Source of the DNA: an uncultured Paraprevotella sp.
GTDB lineage: Bacteria; Bacteroidota; Bacteroidia; Bacteroidales; Bacteroidaceae
DNA length: 64,000 nt
Assembly: GCA_900546665.1 (NCBI GenBank)
Contig: URDY01000004.1
Span: 1-64,000, forward strand
Direction of reading: 5' to 3'
The notes under the pieces were generated by a model. The model was not told the origin of the DNA, searched no databases, and saw only the letters and a program-made list of their open reading frames with translations. This document shows positions 18,901 through 27,507 of the stretch, piece after piece; within the stretch, counting starts at the first letter, position 1; each line of letters starts with the position of its first letter. The translations under genes were made by a program, and so were the position numbers.

Positions 18901-19088
18901 ATCACACTCTTTTGTACAGTCTCGGCATTCGCACCGGTATAAGTGGCAGAAACTTTCACGGTGGGCGGTGCAATCTCCGGATATTGCTCGATCGGCAGCT
19001 GTGAAAGTCCGATCAAGCCGACTATCAATATCAGTACTGAAATAACAACCGCCAATATCGGACGGTCTATAAATGTCTTGATCTTCAT
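15965..19088 (-). pseudogene. RND (HAE1/AcrB-like) efflux permease, frame broken twice
   Basis: Together the three frames give an AcrB-type inner-membrane pump: the N-terminus starts MKIKTFIDRPILAVVISV, the central part carries TVVDDAIVVVEAV of the TM4 region, and the C-terminal part ends in the last membrane helices. Lesion 1 is at 18546-18547: one G is missing on the coding strand in a G-run (expected ERDYSLRIWLDP, read ERIIL). Lesion 2 is near 17828-17833: after the phrase AQFDV about nine or ten residues usual in the family are absent and the frame changes before AMGNV, so it is a deletion, not a one-base error. It follows the MFP gene by 6 bases. Unless the sequence is wrong, no full pump can be made. 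Confidence 0.85.
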
Positions 19089-19094
19089 ATCCGA

Positions 19095-20189
19095 TTATTT
19101 TTGCGTATGATCTATTTTAATCCCTTCTTTTACCAGTCCGGCTCCTTCGGCCACAATCGTATCACCGGCCTTCAAACCACTCTCCACAATATACTCCGTA
19201 CCGTTATTGAGCTTGAAGACTTCGATGGACTGCGATTTCGTATAGCCGTCGACGATCTTATAGACGAATGTCTTGTTCTGGATCTCGTAAGTGGCCGTCT
19301 GGGGTATGACTATACATTGTTTGCGCATCGAAGGCAAAAGCACCTTCACACTGCTGCCGTTGCGCAACAAACCTTCCGGATTAGTAAATTCGGCGCGCAG
19401 ACTGACCGATCCGGTCCCGTTATCAATCGTGCCGCTAATGGCATCTATCCGTCCCTTATGAGCAAAAATCTTGCCGTTACTCATTTCGAGCTCCACCTCG
19501 GGCATGTCTTCAATAGCCTTCTGAAGAGAACCATACTGCTGCAACAAGTCAAGGACCTGATTTTCGGCCAACGAAAAATAAGCATAAACCGAACTGTCAT
19601 CGGATACGGTCACCAAAGGTTCGGAAATACTGCTGTTCACCAATGCTCCTACCTTGTAAGGGATCATGCTGGCCACACCGTCGACCGGGCTTTTGACTTC
19701 AGTATAGGACAGATTGTTACGGGCATTGACTTCCTCGGCTTCAGCCTGCGCCAAAGCAGCCTCGGCTTCGGCCTGTGCATTCCGCGCCGTCTGAAGATCG
19801 TAATCCGACACGACATTCTCCTTATGAAGCTCTTCTTTGCTTCTGGCTGTCAACCGTGCCGTAGCCAGTTTGGCTTTCGCTGTTTTCACATTGGCCCGTG
19901 CCGTCTGCAAGGCAGCCTTGTACGGAACCTGATCAATCACAAACAGCACCTGCCCTTTCCTGACGGGGGCACCTTCATTAATACAAATGCGGGTAATCGT
20001 GCCGCTTACCTGCGGACGGATCTCTACATGCTGGCGGCCTGTTACCGTTGCGGCATAATCTGATTTCAACAACCTGTCGGACTTACTCACAGTCATCGTC
20101 TTATAGGATGATGACGCTGTTTCAGTTTGCTGATTCTTACAGGACATCAACACTGACGATAAGAAAAAGGCTAAAATAAAATGTTTCAT
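19095..20189 (-). CDS. RND periplasmic adaptor lipoprotein (MFP)
   Basis: A 364-residue adaptor starting at ATG 20189; the frame is open 25 codons further, but the signal peptide MKHFILAFFLSSVLMSC with lipobox cysteine begins here. It has the usual order: barrel strand, lipoyl half (VSGTITRICINEGAPVRKGQ), a coiled-coil hairpin rich in A, E and K (about 100-165), the second lipoyl half (SPVDGVASMIPYKVG) and beta-barrel and membrane-proximal domains. It would link an RND pump to TolC across the periplasm. The gene is intact while both partners downstream are broken. A -7 box TAGTTTTG (20219-20226, minus strand) lies 30 bases upstream. It is divergent from the LytS/LytT pair, a possible regulator. 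Confidence 0.85.
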   Translation of the reverse strand: MKHFILAFFLSSVLMSCKNQQTETASSSYKTMTVSKSDRLLKSDYAATVTGRQHVEIRPQVSGTITRICINEGAPVRKGQVLFVIDQVPYKAALQTARANVKTAKAKLATARLTARSKEELHKENVVSDYDLQTARNAQAEAEAALAQAEAEEVNARNNLSYTEVKSPVDGVASMIPYKVGALVNSSISEPLVTVSDDSSVYAYFSLAENQVLDLLQQYGSLQKAIEDMPEVELEMSNGKIFAHKGRIDAISGTIDNGTGSVSLRAEFTNPEGLLRNGSSVKVLLPSMRKQCIVIPQTATYEIQNKTFVYKIVDGYTKSQSIEVFKLNNGTEYIVESGLKAGDTIVAEGAGLVKEGIKIDHTQK

Positions 20190-20299
20190 TTTGGGGTAGA
20201 TGATTATTAAAGTTTTTGCAAAACTATATAGTTTTCCATTGTCTTTTAAGCATGTGTTGACCAACGGAAAAATGTGCTGACAAGTGACATGGCCGTCTA

Positions 20300-20330
20300 T
20301 TTGATATGCTGACGGAATATCTTATTTTTG
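20300..20330 (+). promoter_or_regulatory. Consensus promoter of the lytS-lytT pair, nearly leaderless
   Basis: TTTG (20300-20303), 19 bases, then TATTTTTG (20323-20330). The box ends 4 bases before the kinase ATG at 20335, so transcription would begin at or within a few bases of the start codon. Either the mRNA is leaderless or a downstream start is used. Confidence 0.6.
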
Positions 20331-20334
20331 CACT

Positions 20335-21341
20335 ATGAAACAAAACAGAATCACCATTTGCATTGACCTGCTTTTCTGCCTGGTCATCCTGCCCATCGTC
20401 ATCATGCTGGCGCCCGTCGAGAAGTGGATTGTACACCACACCGCCTTCATGCTGACACTCATTGTCTACCTTTATGCCCTTTATTTTGCCTACCGCAAGA
20501 TCAATATCCCGTCACTGGTACTGAACAAAAATACCTGACCATACTGACCGTCATCGTCATTCTGGTCTGCATTACCGGATTGATCAGCATGTTTCCCATG
20601 CCTTACGACGACAGTGTCACCTCACCTGTGAGATATGAAGCGCGGCGGTATCTCCGGTCACAAACCGTCTGGTATTTCTTCTTCATCGTTACCGGCTTCT
20701 CACTCTCCATAGAACTGACATTCGAGTTGTTCAGACAAATCCTTTCCAAACACGAAATCGAAGCAGAAAAAAACAAGGCAGAACTGGCGTTATACAAATC
20801 ACAAATCAACCCGCATTTTCTCTTCAATACGCTGAACACGCTCTATGCACTGGTCGTAACCCAGTCCGAACACACCGAAAAAGCTTTCATCACCTTTTCC
20901 GACATGCTGAAATACATGTACAGACAAACGGAATCAGACACCATTGATATTGATAAAGAGATTACCTACATACGTCAATATATCGATCTGCAAAAGCTGA
21001 GACTCAACCCACATACGCAAATAAGCTTTTCTTGCGAAACGGACGACAACCATGTGCCCATTCCTCCCATGATCCTGATCACCTTCATAGAAAATGCCTT
21101 TAAGTACGGCACATCTTCAGAAGAAGACTCACACATACAGATCCGGCTTAAAGTCAAAAACGGCCTTCTGGAATTTGCCACACAAAACAGAATTATCAGA
21201 AAGGACAGAACAAACGAACCGGCCATTGGAATAGCCAATTGCCGTAAAAGACTGGAACTGCTGTATCCCCAACGCTTCGATCTGAAAACGGAAGAAAAAG
21301 AGGGAACTTATCATGTTGATCTGAAAATCAAGTTGAAATGA
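20335..21341 (+). pseudogene. LytS-type sensor histidine kinase with a one-base frameshift
   Basis: The first 63 codons encode membrane helices and then run out of frame at an A-run (20526-20530): AACAAAAATACC should contain one more A to continue as NKKYLTILT. The other frame goes on without a break: two more membrane helices, a helical linker, the His-kinase box QINPHFLFNTLNTLYAL (histidine in NPHF) and a HATPase domain with IPPMILITFIENAFKYG. This is the short LytS/YpdA-type kinase that phosphorylates LytTR regulators. The last codon overlaps the start of the regulator gene (ATGA). The homopolymer position means a sequencing error or slippage-based phase variation are both possible. Confidence 0.75.
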
Positions 21342-22054
21342 AAAAAATCACCTGCATTGCCATTGACGACGAGCCTCTGGCTCTGACTATTATCGAACGC
21401 TTCTGCCAGCGCTGCGGACTGATGGATCTGAGCTGCTATACAGATCCCGGAACCGGACTGAATGCCATCAAAAACGAAAAGCCCGATCTGGTCTTTCTGG
21501 ATATCGAAATGAACGGAATCAGCGGACTGGAGATTGCGAAGGAACTCCCTGCAGAAAGCGAATTTATCTTCACTACCGCACACGTGCAATTTGCCATCGA
21601 CGGATTCAATCTGGATGCTGTGGATTTTCTGCATAAGCCTTTTGCATACGAACGCTTTCAGAAAGCTGTAGAAAAGGCTCTCAAAAAAATAGAAATCCAA
21701 AAAGCATCCACGGAAAAGGCCAGTCTTATAGTCAAACAGGAATATAACAATGTGGTGATACCTGTCAAGGATATCATTTACATTGAAGCAATGGAAAACT
21801 ATACCAAGATTTTCAGATGCCACAAACCTTATGTCCTGTCGAGAACAAGTCTTAAAGTCATTCAGGATGCCCTGCCGGAAGGACAATTCGTACGTGTACA
21901 CAAATCATACATCATATCGGTCAAGCACATAGCATGTTTTTCGCATACCCAACTGACCACCGACGGATTACAGTATGAAATTCCGATAGGCAGAACTTAT
22001 GCCAATGATTTTATGAACTTCATGAAATCATTGGAGAATACAAATAAAAAATAG
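21338..22054 (+). CDS. LytTR-family response regulator
   Basis: A 238-residue regulator. The receiver domain (1-120) has the acidic pocket DDEP at 10-13 and the phospho-acceptor D55 in VFLDIEMNG, plus the conserved lysine in LHKPF. A LytTR DNA-binding domain (about 135-235) contains YIEAMENYTKIF and RVHKSYIIS, typical of the family. It is translationally coupled to the kinase (overlap ATGA). It is divergent from the MFP-RND efflux operon and may control it, as often seen for LytTR systems next to transporters; that link is inference. Confidence 0.85.
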   Translation: MKKITCIAIDDEPLALTIIERFCQRCGLMDLSCYTDPGTGLNAIKNEKPDLVFLDIEMNGISGLEIAKELPAESEFIFTTAHVQFAIDGFNLDAVDFLHKPFAYERFQKAVEKALKKIEIQKASTEKASLIVKQEYNNVVIPVKDIIYIEAMENYTKIFRCHKPYVLSRTSLKVIQDALPEGQFVRVHKSYIISVKHIACFSHTQLTTDGLQYEIPIGRTYANDFMNFMKSLENTNKK

Positions 22055-22088
22055 CAGAAGGATCCGACTTTCCTGCGAAACCTTCTGC
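22054..22088 (+). terminator. Hairpin directly after the LytTR gene
   Basis: GCAGAAGG (22054-22061) pairs with CCTTCTGC (22081-22088); the stem begins at the last base of the stop codon. There is no clear U-run after it, so termination efficiency is uncertain. Confidence 0.4.
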
Positions 22089-22135
22089 CATATTCCTTAA
22101 TGTATCAGAAACCTCTACACCAACCTCTAAGGTGA

Positions 22136-23110
22136 TCAGTCTTCCGTACGGATATTCCATGCCAGGGCACTCGCACCAAGCACTGCGGCCTGAGCATCAT
22201 CCAACTGTGAGATAAGCATCTTGGCCTTACCCTTGTAGATTGGCATCACATACTGATTATATGCTTCCTTTATCGGATCCATCAGCAAATTGCCGGCCTT
22301 GGTCAGACCACCAAAGAAAACATAAGCTTCCGGACTGGAGAACACAGTGAAATTGGCACAAGCCTTTCCTAACAGGTCTCCCGTAAAATGATAGATATCC
22401 AAAGCCACTTCATCACCATGTTCAGCTGCTATGGACACATCACGTGAAGTAATCTCGTCGATAGGAATCTCTCTCAGACTGCTGGGTTTGTCTGTAGTAA
22501 AGAGAATCTCCTTGGCCGTACGCACGACTCCCGTAGCCGAACAATATGCTTCAAGACATCCCTTACGGCCGCAACCACACTGACGGGCCTTGTCGGAATA
22601 GTCAATCGTCACATGTCCCAATTCTCCGGCAAAACCGTCGCATCCGTACACCAGTTCACCGTTGACAACAATACCACTGCCCACACCGGTACCCAGTGTA
22701 ATCATGATAAAGTTCTTCATTCCCTTGGCTACACCGTAAGTCATCTCACCCAAAGCTGCCGCGTTGGCATCGTTGGTCAGTACAACCGGTACTCCGAGAC
22801 GCTCACTGAACAATTTGGAAAACGGCACAATACCCTTCCACGGCAAATTAGGCGCATATTCTATATTGCCCGTATAATAATTCCCGTTGGGTGCTCCTAT
22901 ACCCATTCCCTTGATATTCTCAATACCTCCAACTTTCTCTATCAGAGGATTCAGGGCACTCATCGCTGCATCCATATAGGCATTGAGATCGTTCTGCCCT
23001 GTCGTACGGATAGAAGAAGTCGCTATCACATTGGCATTTTCATCCACTATACCGAACACAGAATTAGTGCCACCCAGGTCCAGTCCTATCACATAAGGTT
23101 TCTTTTCCAT
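22136..23110 (-). CDS. ROK-family sugar kinase (glucokinase-like)
   Basis: A 324-residue ROK kinase from ATG 23110; the frame extends nine codons upstream but the family begins at MEKKPYVIGLDLGGTN. It shows the ATP phosphate loop GLDLGGTNSVFG, the sugar-binding NDANAAALGE with the catalytic aspartate, and the ROK zinc motif QCGCGRKGCLEAY. Such enzymes phosphorylate glucose, mannose or N-acetylmannosamine; in Bacteroidales this closest type serves as glucokinase, but the substrate cannot be read from sequence. It is a single gene, convergent with lytT and divergent from the LysE gene; a -7 box TATTTTTG (23148-23155, minus strand) precedes it. Confidence 0.85.
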   Translation of the reverse strand: MEKKPYVIGLDLGGTNSVFGIVDENANVIATSSIRTTGQNDLNAYMDAAMSALNPLIEKVGGIENIKGMGIGAPNGNYYTGNIEYAPNLPWKGIVPFSKLFSERLGVPVVLTNDANAAALGEMTYGVAKGMKNFIMITLGTGVGSGIVVNGELVYGCDGFAGELGHVTIDYSDKARQCGCGRKGCLEAYCSATGVVRTAKEILFTTDKPSSLREIPIDEITSRDVSIAAEHGDEVALDIYHFTGDLLGKACANFTVFSSPEAYVFFGGLTKAGNLLMDPIKEAYNQYVMPIYKGKAKMLISQLDDAQAAVLGASALAWNIRTED

Positions 23111-23236
23111 AAATATTCTCAGTTTAAAAATGATCAATCAATCCATACAAAAATAGCAAATACTCGGGGAAAAAAAGAAAAAAACAAAGTCGTTTTTTTC
23201 ATATTCTCATAAAAAAATGCGAATTTTGCATTTATT

Positions 23237-23893
23237 ATGTGGTTTGAACCTGTCAGTACATTAGATATAATACTCAAAGGCCTGTTAATAGGCATTGTGG
23301 CATCGGCTCCTATGGGGCCGGTTGGTGTGTTATGTATTCAGCGCACATTAAATAAAGGAAGATGGTTTGGCTTTGTCACAGGCATCGGCGCCGCACTCAG
23401 TGACATTGTCTATGCTCTAATCACGGGATTCGGCATGAGTTTTGTCGTTGAGTTCATCGAAAACAAGACCAACATGTTCTACCTGCAACTTATCGGCAGT
23501 ATCATGCTGTTCTTCTTCGGTCTGTACACCTACAGAAGTAATCCGGCAGAATCCATCCGACCGGCTTCGCAGAACAAGGGCACCCTGATACACAATTTCG
23601 TGACGGCTTTCTTCGTCACGTTCTCCAATCCTCTGATTATTTTTCTGTTTGTGGCTCTTTTTGCCCGGTTTACATTCGTCATACCGGATCACGTATTCCA
23701 ACAGTCGCTGGGCTATCTGTCCATTTTTATCGGCGCGCTGATCTGGTGGTTTGCCCTGGCTTATGCCATCAATAAAGTACGTACACGATTCAAGGTAAAA
23801 GAAATATTCATCTTAAACAGAATAATAGGCGGTGTTGTCATCGTGGCGGCCATAGCCGGATTCATGATCACAATTACGGGCCTTTCCTTATAA
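23237..23893 (+). CDS. LysE/RhtB-family exporter
   Basis: A 218-residue inner-membrane protein with about six transmembrane segments. The opening GLLIGIVASAPMGPVGVLCIQRTLNKG is the LysE/RhtB signature, and the family exports amino acids or similar small molecules. Length is normal (200-220). It is the first gene of a plus-strand run, 9 bases before the DUF4924 gene, and so is probably co-transcribed with it. The substrate is unknown. Confidence 0.85.
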   Translation: MWFEPVSTLDIILKGLLIGIVASAPMGPVGVLCIQRTLNKGRWFGFVTGIGAALSDIVYALITGFGMSFVVEFIENKTNMFYLQLIGSIMLFFFGLYTYRSNPAESIRPASQNKGTLIHNFVTAFFVTFSNPLIIFLFVALFARFTFVIPDHVFQQSLGYLSIFIGALIWWFALAYAINKVRTRFKVKEIFILNRIIGGVVIVAAIAGFMITITGLSL

Positions 23894-23902
23894 AGAACCG
23901 AT

Positions 23903-24448
23903 ATGTATATTGCCAAAATCCTGAAAGAAAAAAACATTGCCGAATATCTGCTTTACATGTGGCAGGTTGAAGATATCATACGTGCCTACCACCTCAACCT
24001 GGATGAACTGAAGGCAAACTACCTGAGTAAGTTCAAGGCTGACGGGGAAAAGGAAAAAGAACTGGAGGAATGGTATTCCAACCTGATCGACATGATGCGC
24101 TCGGAAAATGTACAGCAAAGCGGCCATCTGCAGATCAACAAGAACATTATCCTTATTCTGACCGACCTGCATCTGCAACTGCTCCACTCACCTAAGTTTC
24201 CGTTTTATTCGGCTGCCTATTACAAAGCCTTGCCTTACATTGTGGAGCTACGGAACAAAGGTGACAAAAAGGATATTCCGGAACTGGAAAACTGTTTTGA
24301 CGCGCTCTACGGAGTCATGATGCTGAAACTGCAGAAAAAAGAAGTCAGCGAGGACACCTCACGGGCAGTAGCAGACATAACCAAACTGCTCGGCATGTTG
24401 TCTGATTATTACAAACAAGATAAGGCTGGTTCTCTGAAATTTGACTAA
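23903..24448 (+). CDS. DUF4924 family protein
   Basis: A 181-residue all-helical cytoplasmic protein starting MYIAKILKEKNIAEYLLYMW. I recognise it as the Bacteroidetes-specific DUF4924 family, which has no assigned function. No catalytic motif or membrane segment is visible. It lies between the LysE exporter (9 bases upstream) and rmlD (start 24450, 1 base after its stop), an arrangement I recall as common in Bacteroides, which suggests a housekeeping role. Confidence 0.75.
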   Translation: MYIAKILKEKNIAEYLLYMWQVEDIIRAYHLNLDELKANYLSKFKADGEKEKELEEWYSNLIDMMRSENVQQSGHLQINKNIILILTDLHLQLLHSPKFPFYSAAYYKALPYIVELRNKGDKKDIPELENCFDALYGVMMLKLQKKEVSEDTSRAVADITKLLGMLSDYYKQDKAGSLKFD

Positions 24449-24449
24449 T

Positions 24450-25319
24450 ATGACTATGATAAAAAGAATCTTAATCACAGGTTGTAACGGACAGCTAGGC
24501 AATGAAATGCAACTGCTGGCCAAAGAAAATGATTCATACACCTGTTTTTTCACGGATGTAGCCGAACTGGATATCACCAATGAAGAGGCTGTCAATACCT
24601 TTATCACCCATAATGAAATTGACTGCGTGGTCAACTGTGCCGCATTCACGGCTGTAGACAAAGCGGAATCGGCCGAAGATTTCTGTGACGTACTCAATCA
24701 TCTTGCACCGGGCTATCTGGCCAAAGCCGTTCAGAAACGGGGAGGCTGCATGATACAGGTCTCTACAGACTACGTATTTGACGGTAACGGACACATTCCT
24801 TATACGGAAAAAGACCAGACTTGTCCTACATCCGTTTACGGCAGAACGAAACTGGCCGGTGAAACAGCAGTCATGAACAGTTGCGACAATGCCATGATCA
24901 TACGTACGGCGTGGCTTTATTCCACTTTCGGTAATAACTTTGTCAAGACCATGCTTCGTCTCGGCCGCGAAAAGACGTCTCTAGGCGTAATTTTCGATCA
25001 GATAGGTACGCCTACTTATGCCCGAGATCTGGCACGTGTCATATTCACGGCCATCAACAAAGGTATCGTGCCGGGAGTTTATCATTTCAGTAACGAAGGG
25101 GTTATCTCATGGTACGACTTCACCAAGGCCATTCACCGCATTGCCGGTATCAAGAATTGCCATGTACGCCCGCTCCACACCTGTGAGTATCCGACCCCGG
25201 CCGCACGACCACACTATTCCGTGCTCGACAAGACCAAAATAAAAGAAACCTACCAGATAGAAATTCCATATTGGGAAGAATCACTGGAAGAATGTATTAA
25301 AATATTGGAAAATAAATAA
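24450..25319 (+). CDS. rfbD: dTDP-4-dehydrorhamnose reductase
   Basis: An approximately 289-residue extended short-chain reductase. ATG 24450 directly follows the DUF4924 stop; a second ATG at 24456 is also possible. It shows the NAD(P) loop [13 protein letters not shown], the catalytic YGRTK (Tyr-x-x-x-Lys) and the sugar-binding VSTDYVFDG phrase of RmlD. It reduces dTDP-4-keto-L-rhamnose to dTDP-L-rhamnose, the last step of rhamnose donor synthesis for surface polysaccharide. The other rml genes are not in this window; in Bacteroidales a lone rmlD here is usual. Confidence 0.9.
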   Translation: MTMIKRILITGCNGQLGNEMQLLAKENDSYTCFFTDVAELDITNEEAVNTFITHNEIDCVVNCAAFTAVDKAESAEDFCDVLNHLAPGYLAKAVQKRGGCMIQVSTDYVFDGNGHIPYTEKDQTCPTSVYGRTKLAGETAVMNSCDNAMIIRTAWLYSTFGNNFVKTMLRLGREKTSLGVIFDQIGTPTYARDLARVIFTAINKGIVPGVYHFSNEGVISWYDFTKAIHRIAGIKNCHVRPLHTCEYPTPAARPHYSVLDKTKIKETYQIEIPYWEESLEECIKILENK

Positions 25320-25333
25320 CCCTATCCTGCAAC

Positions 25334-26899
25334 ATGAACGAAATAGAAAGAAGAAGAACCTTTGCCATCATATCTCACCCGGATGCCGGTAAAACCACCC
25401 TGACTGAAAAGCTCCTGCTCTTCGGTGGACAGATTCAGGTGGCCGGAGCCGTCAAAAGCAACAAAATCAAAAAAACGGCTACCAGTGACTGGATGGAAAT
25501 TGAAAAACAGCGTGGTATCTCTGTCACTACATCCGTAATGGAATTCGACTATGAAGGCTATAAGGTCAATATCCTCGATACACCGGGTCACCAGGATTTC
25601 GCCGAAGATACGTTCCGCACGCTGACGGCCGTAGACAGCGCCATTATCGTGGTGGACAGTGCCAAAGGTGTGGAAGCCCAGACACGTAAACTGATGACAG
25701 TTTGCCGTATGCGCAAAACACCCGTTATCATTTTCATCAACAAAATGGACCGTGAGGGAAAAGATCCCTTCGATCTGCTCGATGAACTTGAAAGCGAACT
25801 CCAGATCAAAGTACGCCCACTAAGCTGGCCGATCAATCAGGGACAGCGTTTCAAGGGCGTGTACAACATATACGAACAACACCTTGACCTGTTCACTCCA
25901 GACAAGCAGAAAGTGACTGAAAAAATAGAAGTGGACATCCACAGTAATGAACTGGAGCAGCATGTCGGTGAGGCTGACGCAGAAAAACTGCGGGCTGATC
26001 TGGAACTGGTTGACGGCGTCTACCCGGCCTTTGACGTGAACCACTATCTGGACGCCGATGTGGCACCGGTCTTTTTCGGTTCTGCCCTCAATAATTTCGG
26101 TGTCAAGGAATTGCTTGACTGCTTTGTCAAGATCGCACCAAGTCCACGTCCGACCAAGGCTGAAGAACGTATGGTTATGCCGGAAGAACCGAAATTCAGC
26201 GGCTTTATTTTCAAAATCACAGCCAATATCGACCCCAACCACCGTTCATGCATTGCCTTCTGTAAAGTCTGCTCCGGTAAGTTCGTGCGTAATGCACCAT
26301 ACCTGCATGTCCGCCAGAACAAAATTCTGAGATTCTCTTCGCCTACACAATTCATGGCTCAAAAAAAGAGTACAATCGACGAAGCTTATCCGGGTGACAT
26401 TGTAGGTCTGCCAGACAACGGCATATTCAAGATCGGCGACACGCTGACCGAAGGAGAATTAATCCACTTCCGCGGTCTGCCAAGCTTCTCACCGGAAATG
26501 TTCAAATACATTGAAAATGCCGATCCAATGAAAACCAAGCAGCTTAACAAAGGTATTGAACAGCTCATGGACGAAGGTGTGGCACAGCTGTTTGTCAACC
26601 AGTTCAACGGCCGCAAACTGATCGGTACTGTAGGACAGCTTCAGTTTGAAGTTATCCAGTACCGTCTGGAAAACGAATATAACGCCAAATGCAGATGGGA
26701 ACCGGTAAGCCTCTATAAAGCCTGCTGGATAGAAAGTGACGATGAGGTTCAGCTTGAGGCATTCAAGAAACGTAAATACCAGTTCATGGCCAAGGACCGT
26801 GACGGCAGGGATGTGTTCCTTGCAGACAGCAACTATGTGCTGCAAATGGCCCAATCGGACTTTGAGCATATCAAGTTCCACTTTACAAGTGAATTTTAA
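25334..26899 (+). CDS. prfC: Peptide chain release factor 3
   Basis: A 521-residue translational GTPase that removes RF1/RF2 from the ribosome after termination. Visible motifs are the G1 loop HPDAGKTT (15-22), G3 DTPGHQDF and G4 [10 protein letters not shown], followed by the RF3-specific C-terminal domains ([22 protein letters not shown]). Length fits the family (about 520-530). It is 14 bases downstream of rmlD and followed after 27 bases by the threonylcarbamoyl-AMP synthase gene, so it belongs to the same plus-strand operon. Confidence 0.95.
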   Translation: MNEIERRRTFAIISHPDAGKTTLTEKLLLFGGQIQVAGAVKSNKIKKTATSDWMEIEKQRGISVTTSVMEFDYEGYKVNILDTPGHQDFAEDTFRTLTAVDSAIIVVDSAKGVEAQTRKLMTVCRMRKTPVIIFINKMDREGKDPFDLLDELESELQIKVRPLSWPINQGQRFKGVYNIYEQHLDLFTPDKQKVTEKIEVDIHSNELEQHVGEADAEKLRADLELVDGVYPAFDVNHYLDADVAPVFFGSALNNFGVKELLDCFVKIAPSPRPTKAEERMVMPEEPKFSGFIFKITANIDPNHRSCIAFCKVCSGKFVRNAPYLHVRQNKILRFSSPTQFMAQKKSTIDEAYPGDIVGLPDNGIFKIGDTLTEGELIHFRGLPSFSPEMFKYIENADPMKTKQLNKGIEQLMDEGVAQLFVNQFNGRKLIGTVGQLQFEVIQYRLENEYNAKCRWEPVSLYKACWIESDDEVQLEAFKKRKYQFMAKDRDGRDVFLADSNYVLQMAQSDFEHIKFHFTSEF

Positions 26900-26926
26900 T
26901 CAGACCAACTAAACTAAACAAGAAAT

Positions 26927-27496
26927 ATGAATTTTGAAGAAGATATCAAACAAGCCATAGAAGTGATGCGCAAAGGTGGCGTCATACTCTATCCTACAGA
27001 TACCATTTGGGGAATAGGATGCGATGCTACCAACGAAGAAGCCGTCAGACGGGTATATGAGATAAAAAAACGGGCTGACAGCAAGGCCCTCATTTGCCTG
27101 GTCGACTCAGCCGACCGTTTGCAACAGTATGTCAAACAAGTGCCTAATGTGGCATGGGATGTGATTGAATATGCCACCAAGCCACTTACCGTCATTTTTG
27201 ATGAAGGCAAGAATCTGGCTCCCAACCTGCTGGCTGAAGACGGCAGTATAGGCATCAGAGTTACGCGCGAAGAATTCAGCCATCAGCTCTGTTACCGTTT
27301 TCAGAAAGCCATTGTGTCCACCTCAGCCAATATAAGTGGTGAACCGTCGCCGGCCAATTTCTCGGAAATCAGCGAAGAAATCAAGAATGCTGTCGACTAT
27401 ATCGCGGTAAGCCGCCGTAATGAGAAAAGCAAATCCACCCCGAGCAGTATCATCAAGCTTGGCGCCAACGGTGAAGTGAGCATTATCAGAAAATAA
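26927..27496 (+). CDS. L-threonylcarbamoyladenylate synthase (YrdC/YciO family)
   Basis: A 189-residue single YrdC domain. Signature phrases are YPTDTIWGIGCDATNEEAV, KKRADSKALICLV and the conserved IVSTSANISGEPSPA near the end. The enzyme condenses threonine, bicarbonate and ATP to the intermediate for t6A37 in tRNA. It lacks the C-terminal Sua5 domain, as usual in this order. It is co-directional with prfC and 11 bases before the ClC gene. Distinguishing TsaC from the YciO paralogue is not possible here, so the symbol is left open. Confidence 0.85.
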   Translation: MNFEEDIKQAIEVMRKGGVILYPTDTIWGIGCDATNEEAVRRVYEIKKRADSKALICLVDSADRLQQYVKQVPNVAWDVIEYATKPLTVIFDEGKNLAPNLLAEDGSIGIRVTREEFSHQLCYRFQKAIVSTSANISGEPSPANFSEISEEIKNAVDYIAVSRRNEKSKSTPSSIIKLGANGEVSIIRK

Positions 27497-27507
27497 ACGC
27501 ACGGATT

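Noticed and set aside
19101..20063. 320-codon plus-strand frame opposite the MFP gene
   Set aside because: The minus strand encodes a complete, motif-rich adaptor; the antisense frame has no recognisable features.
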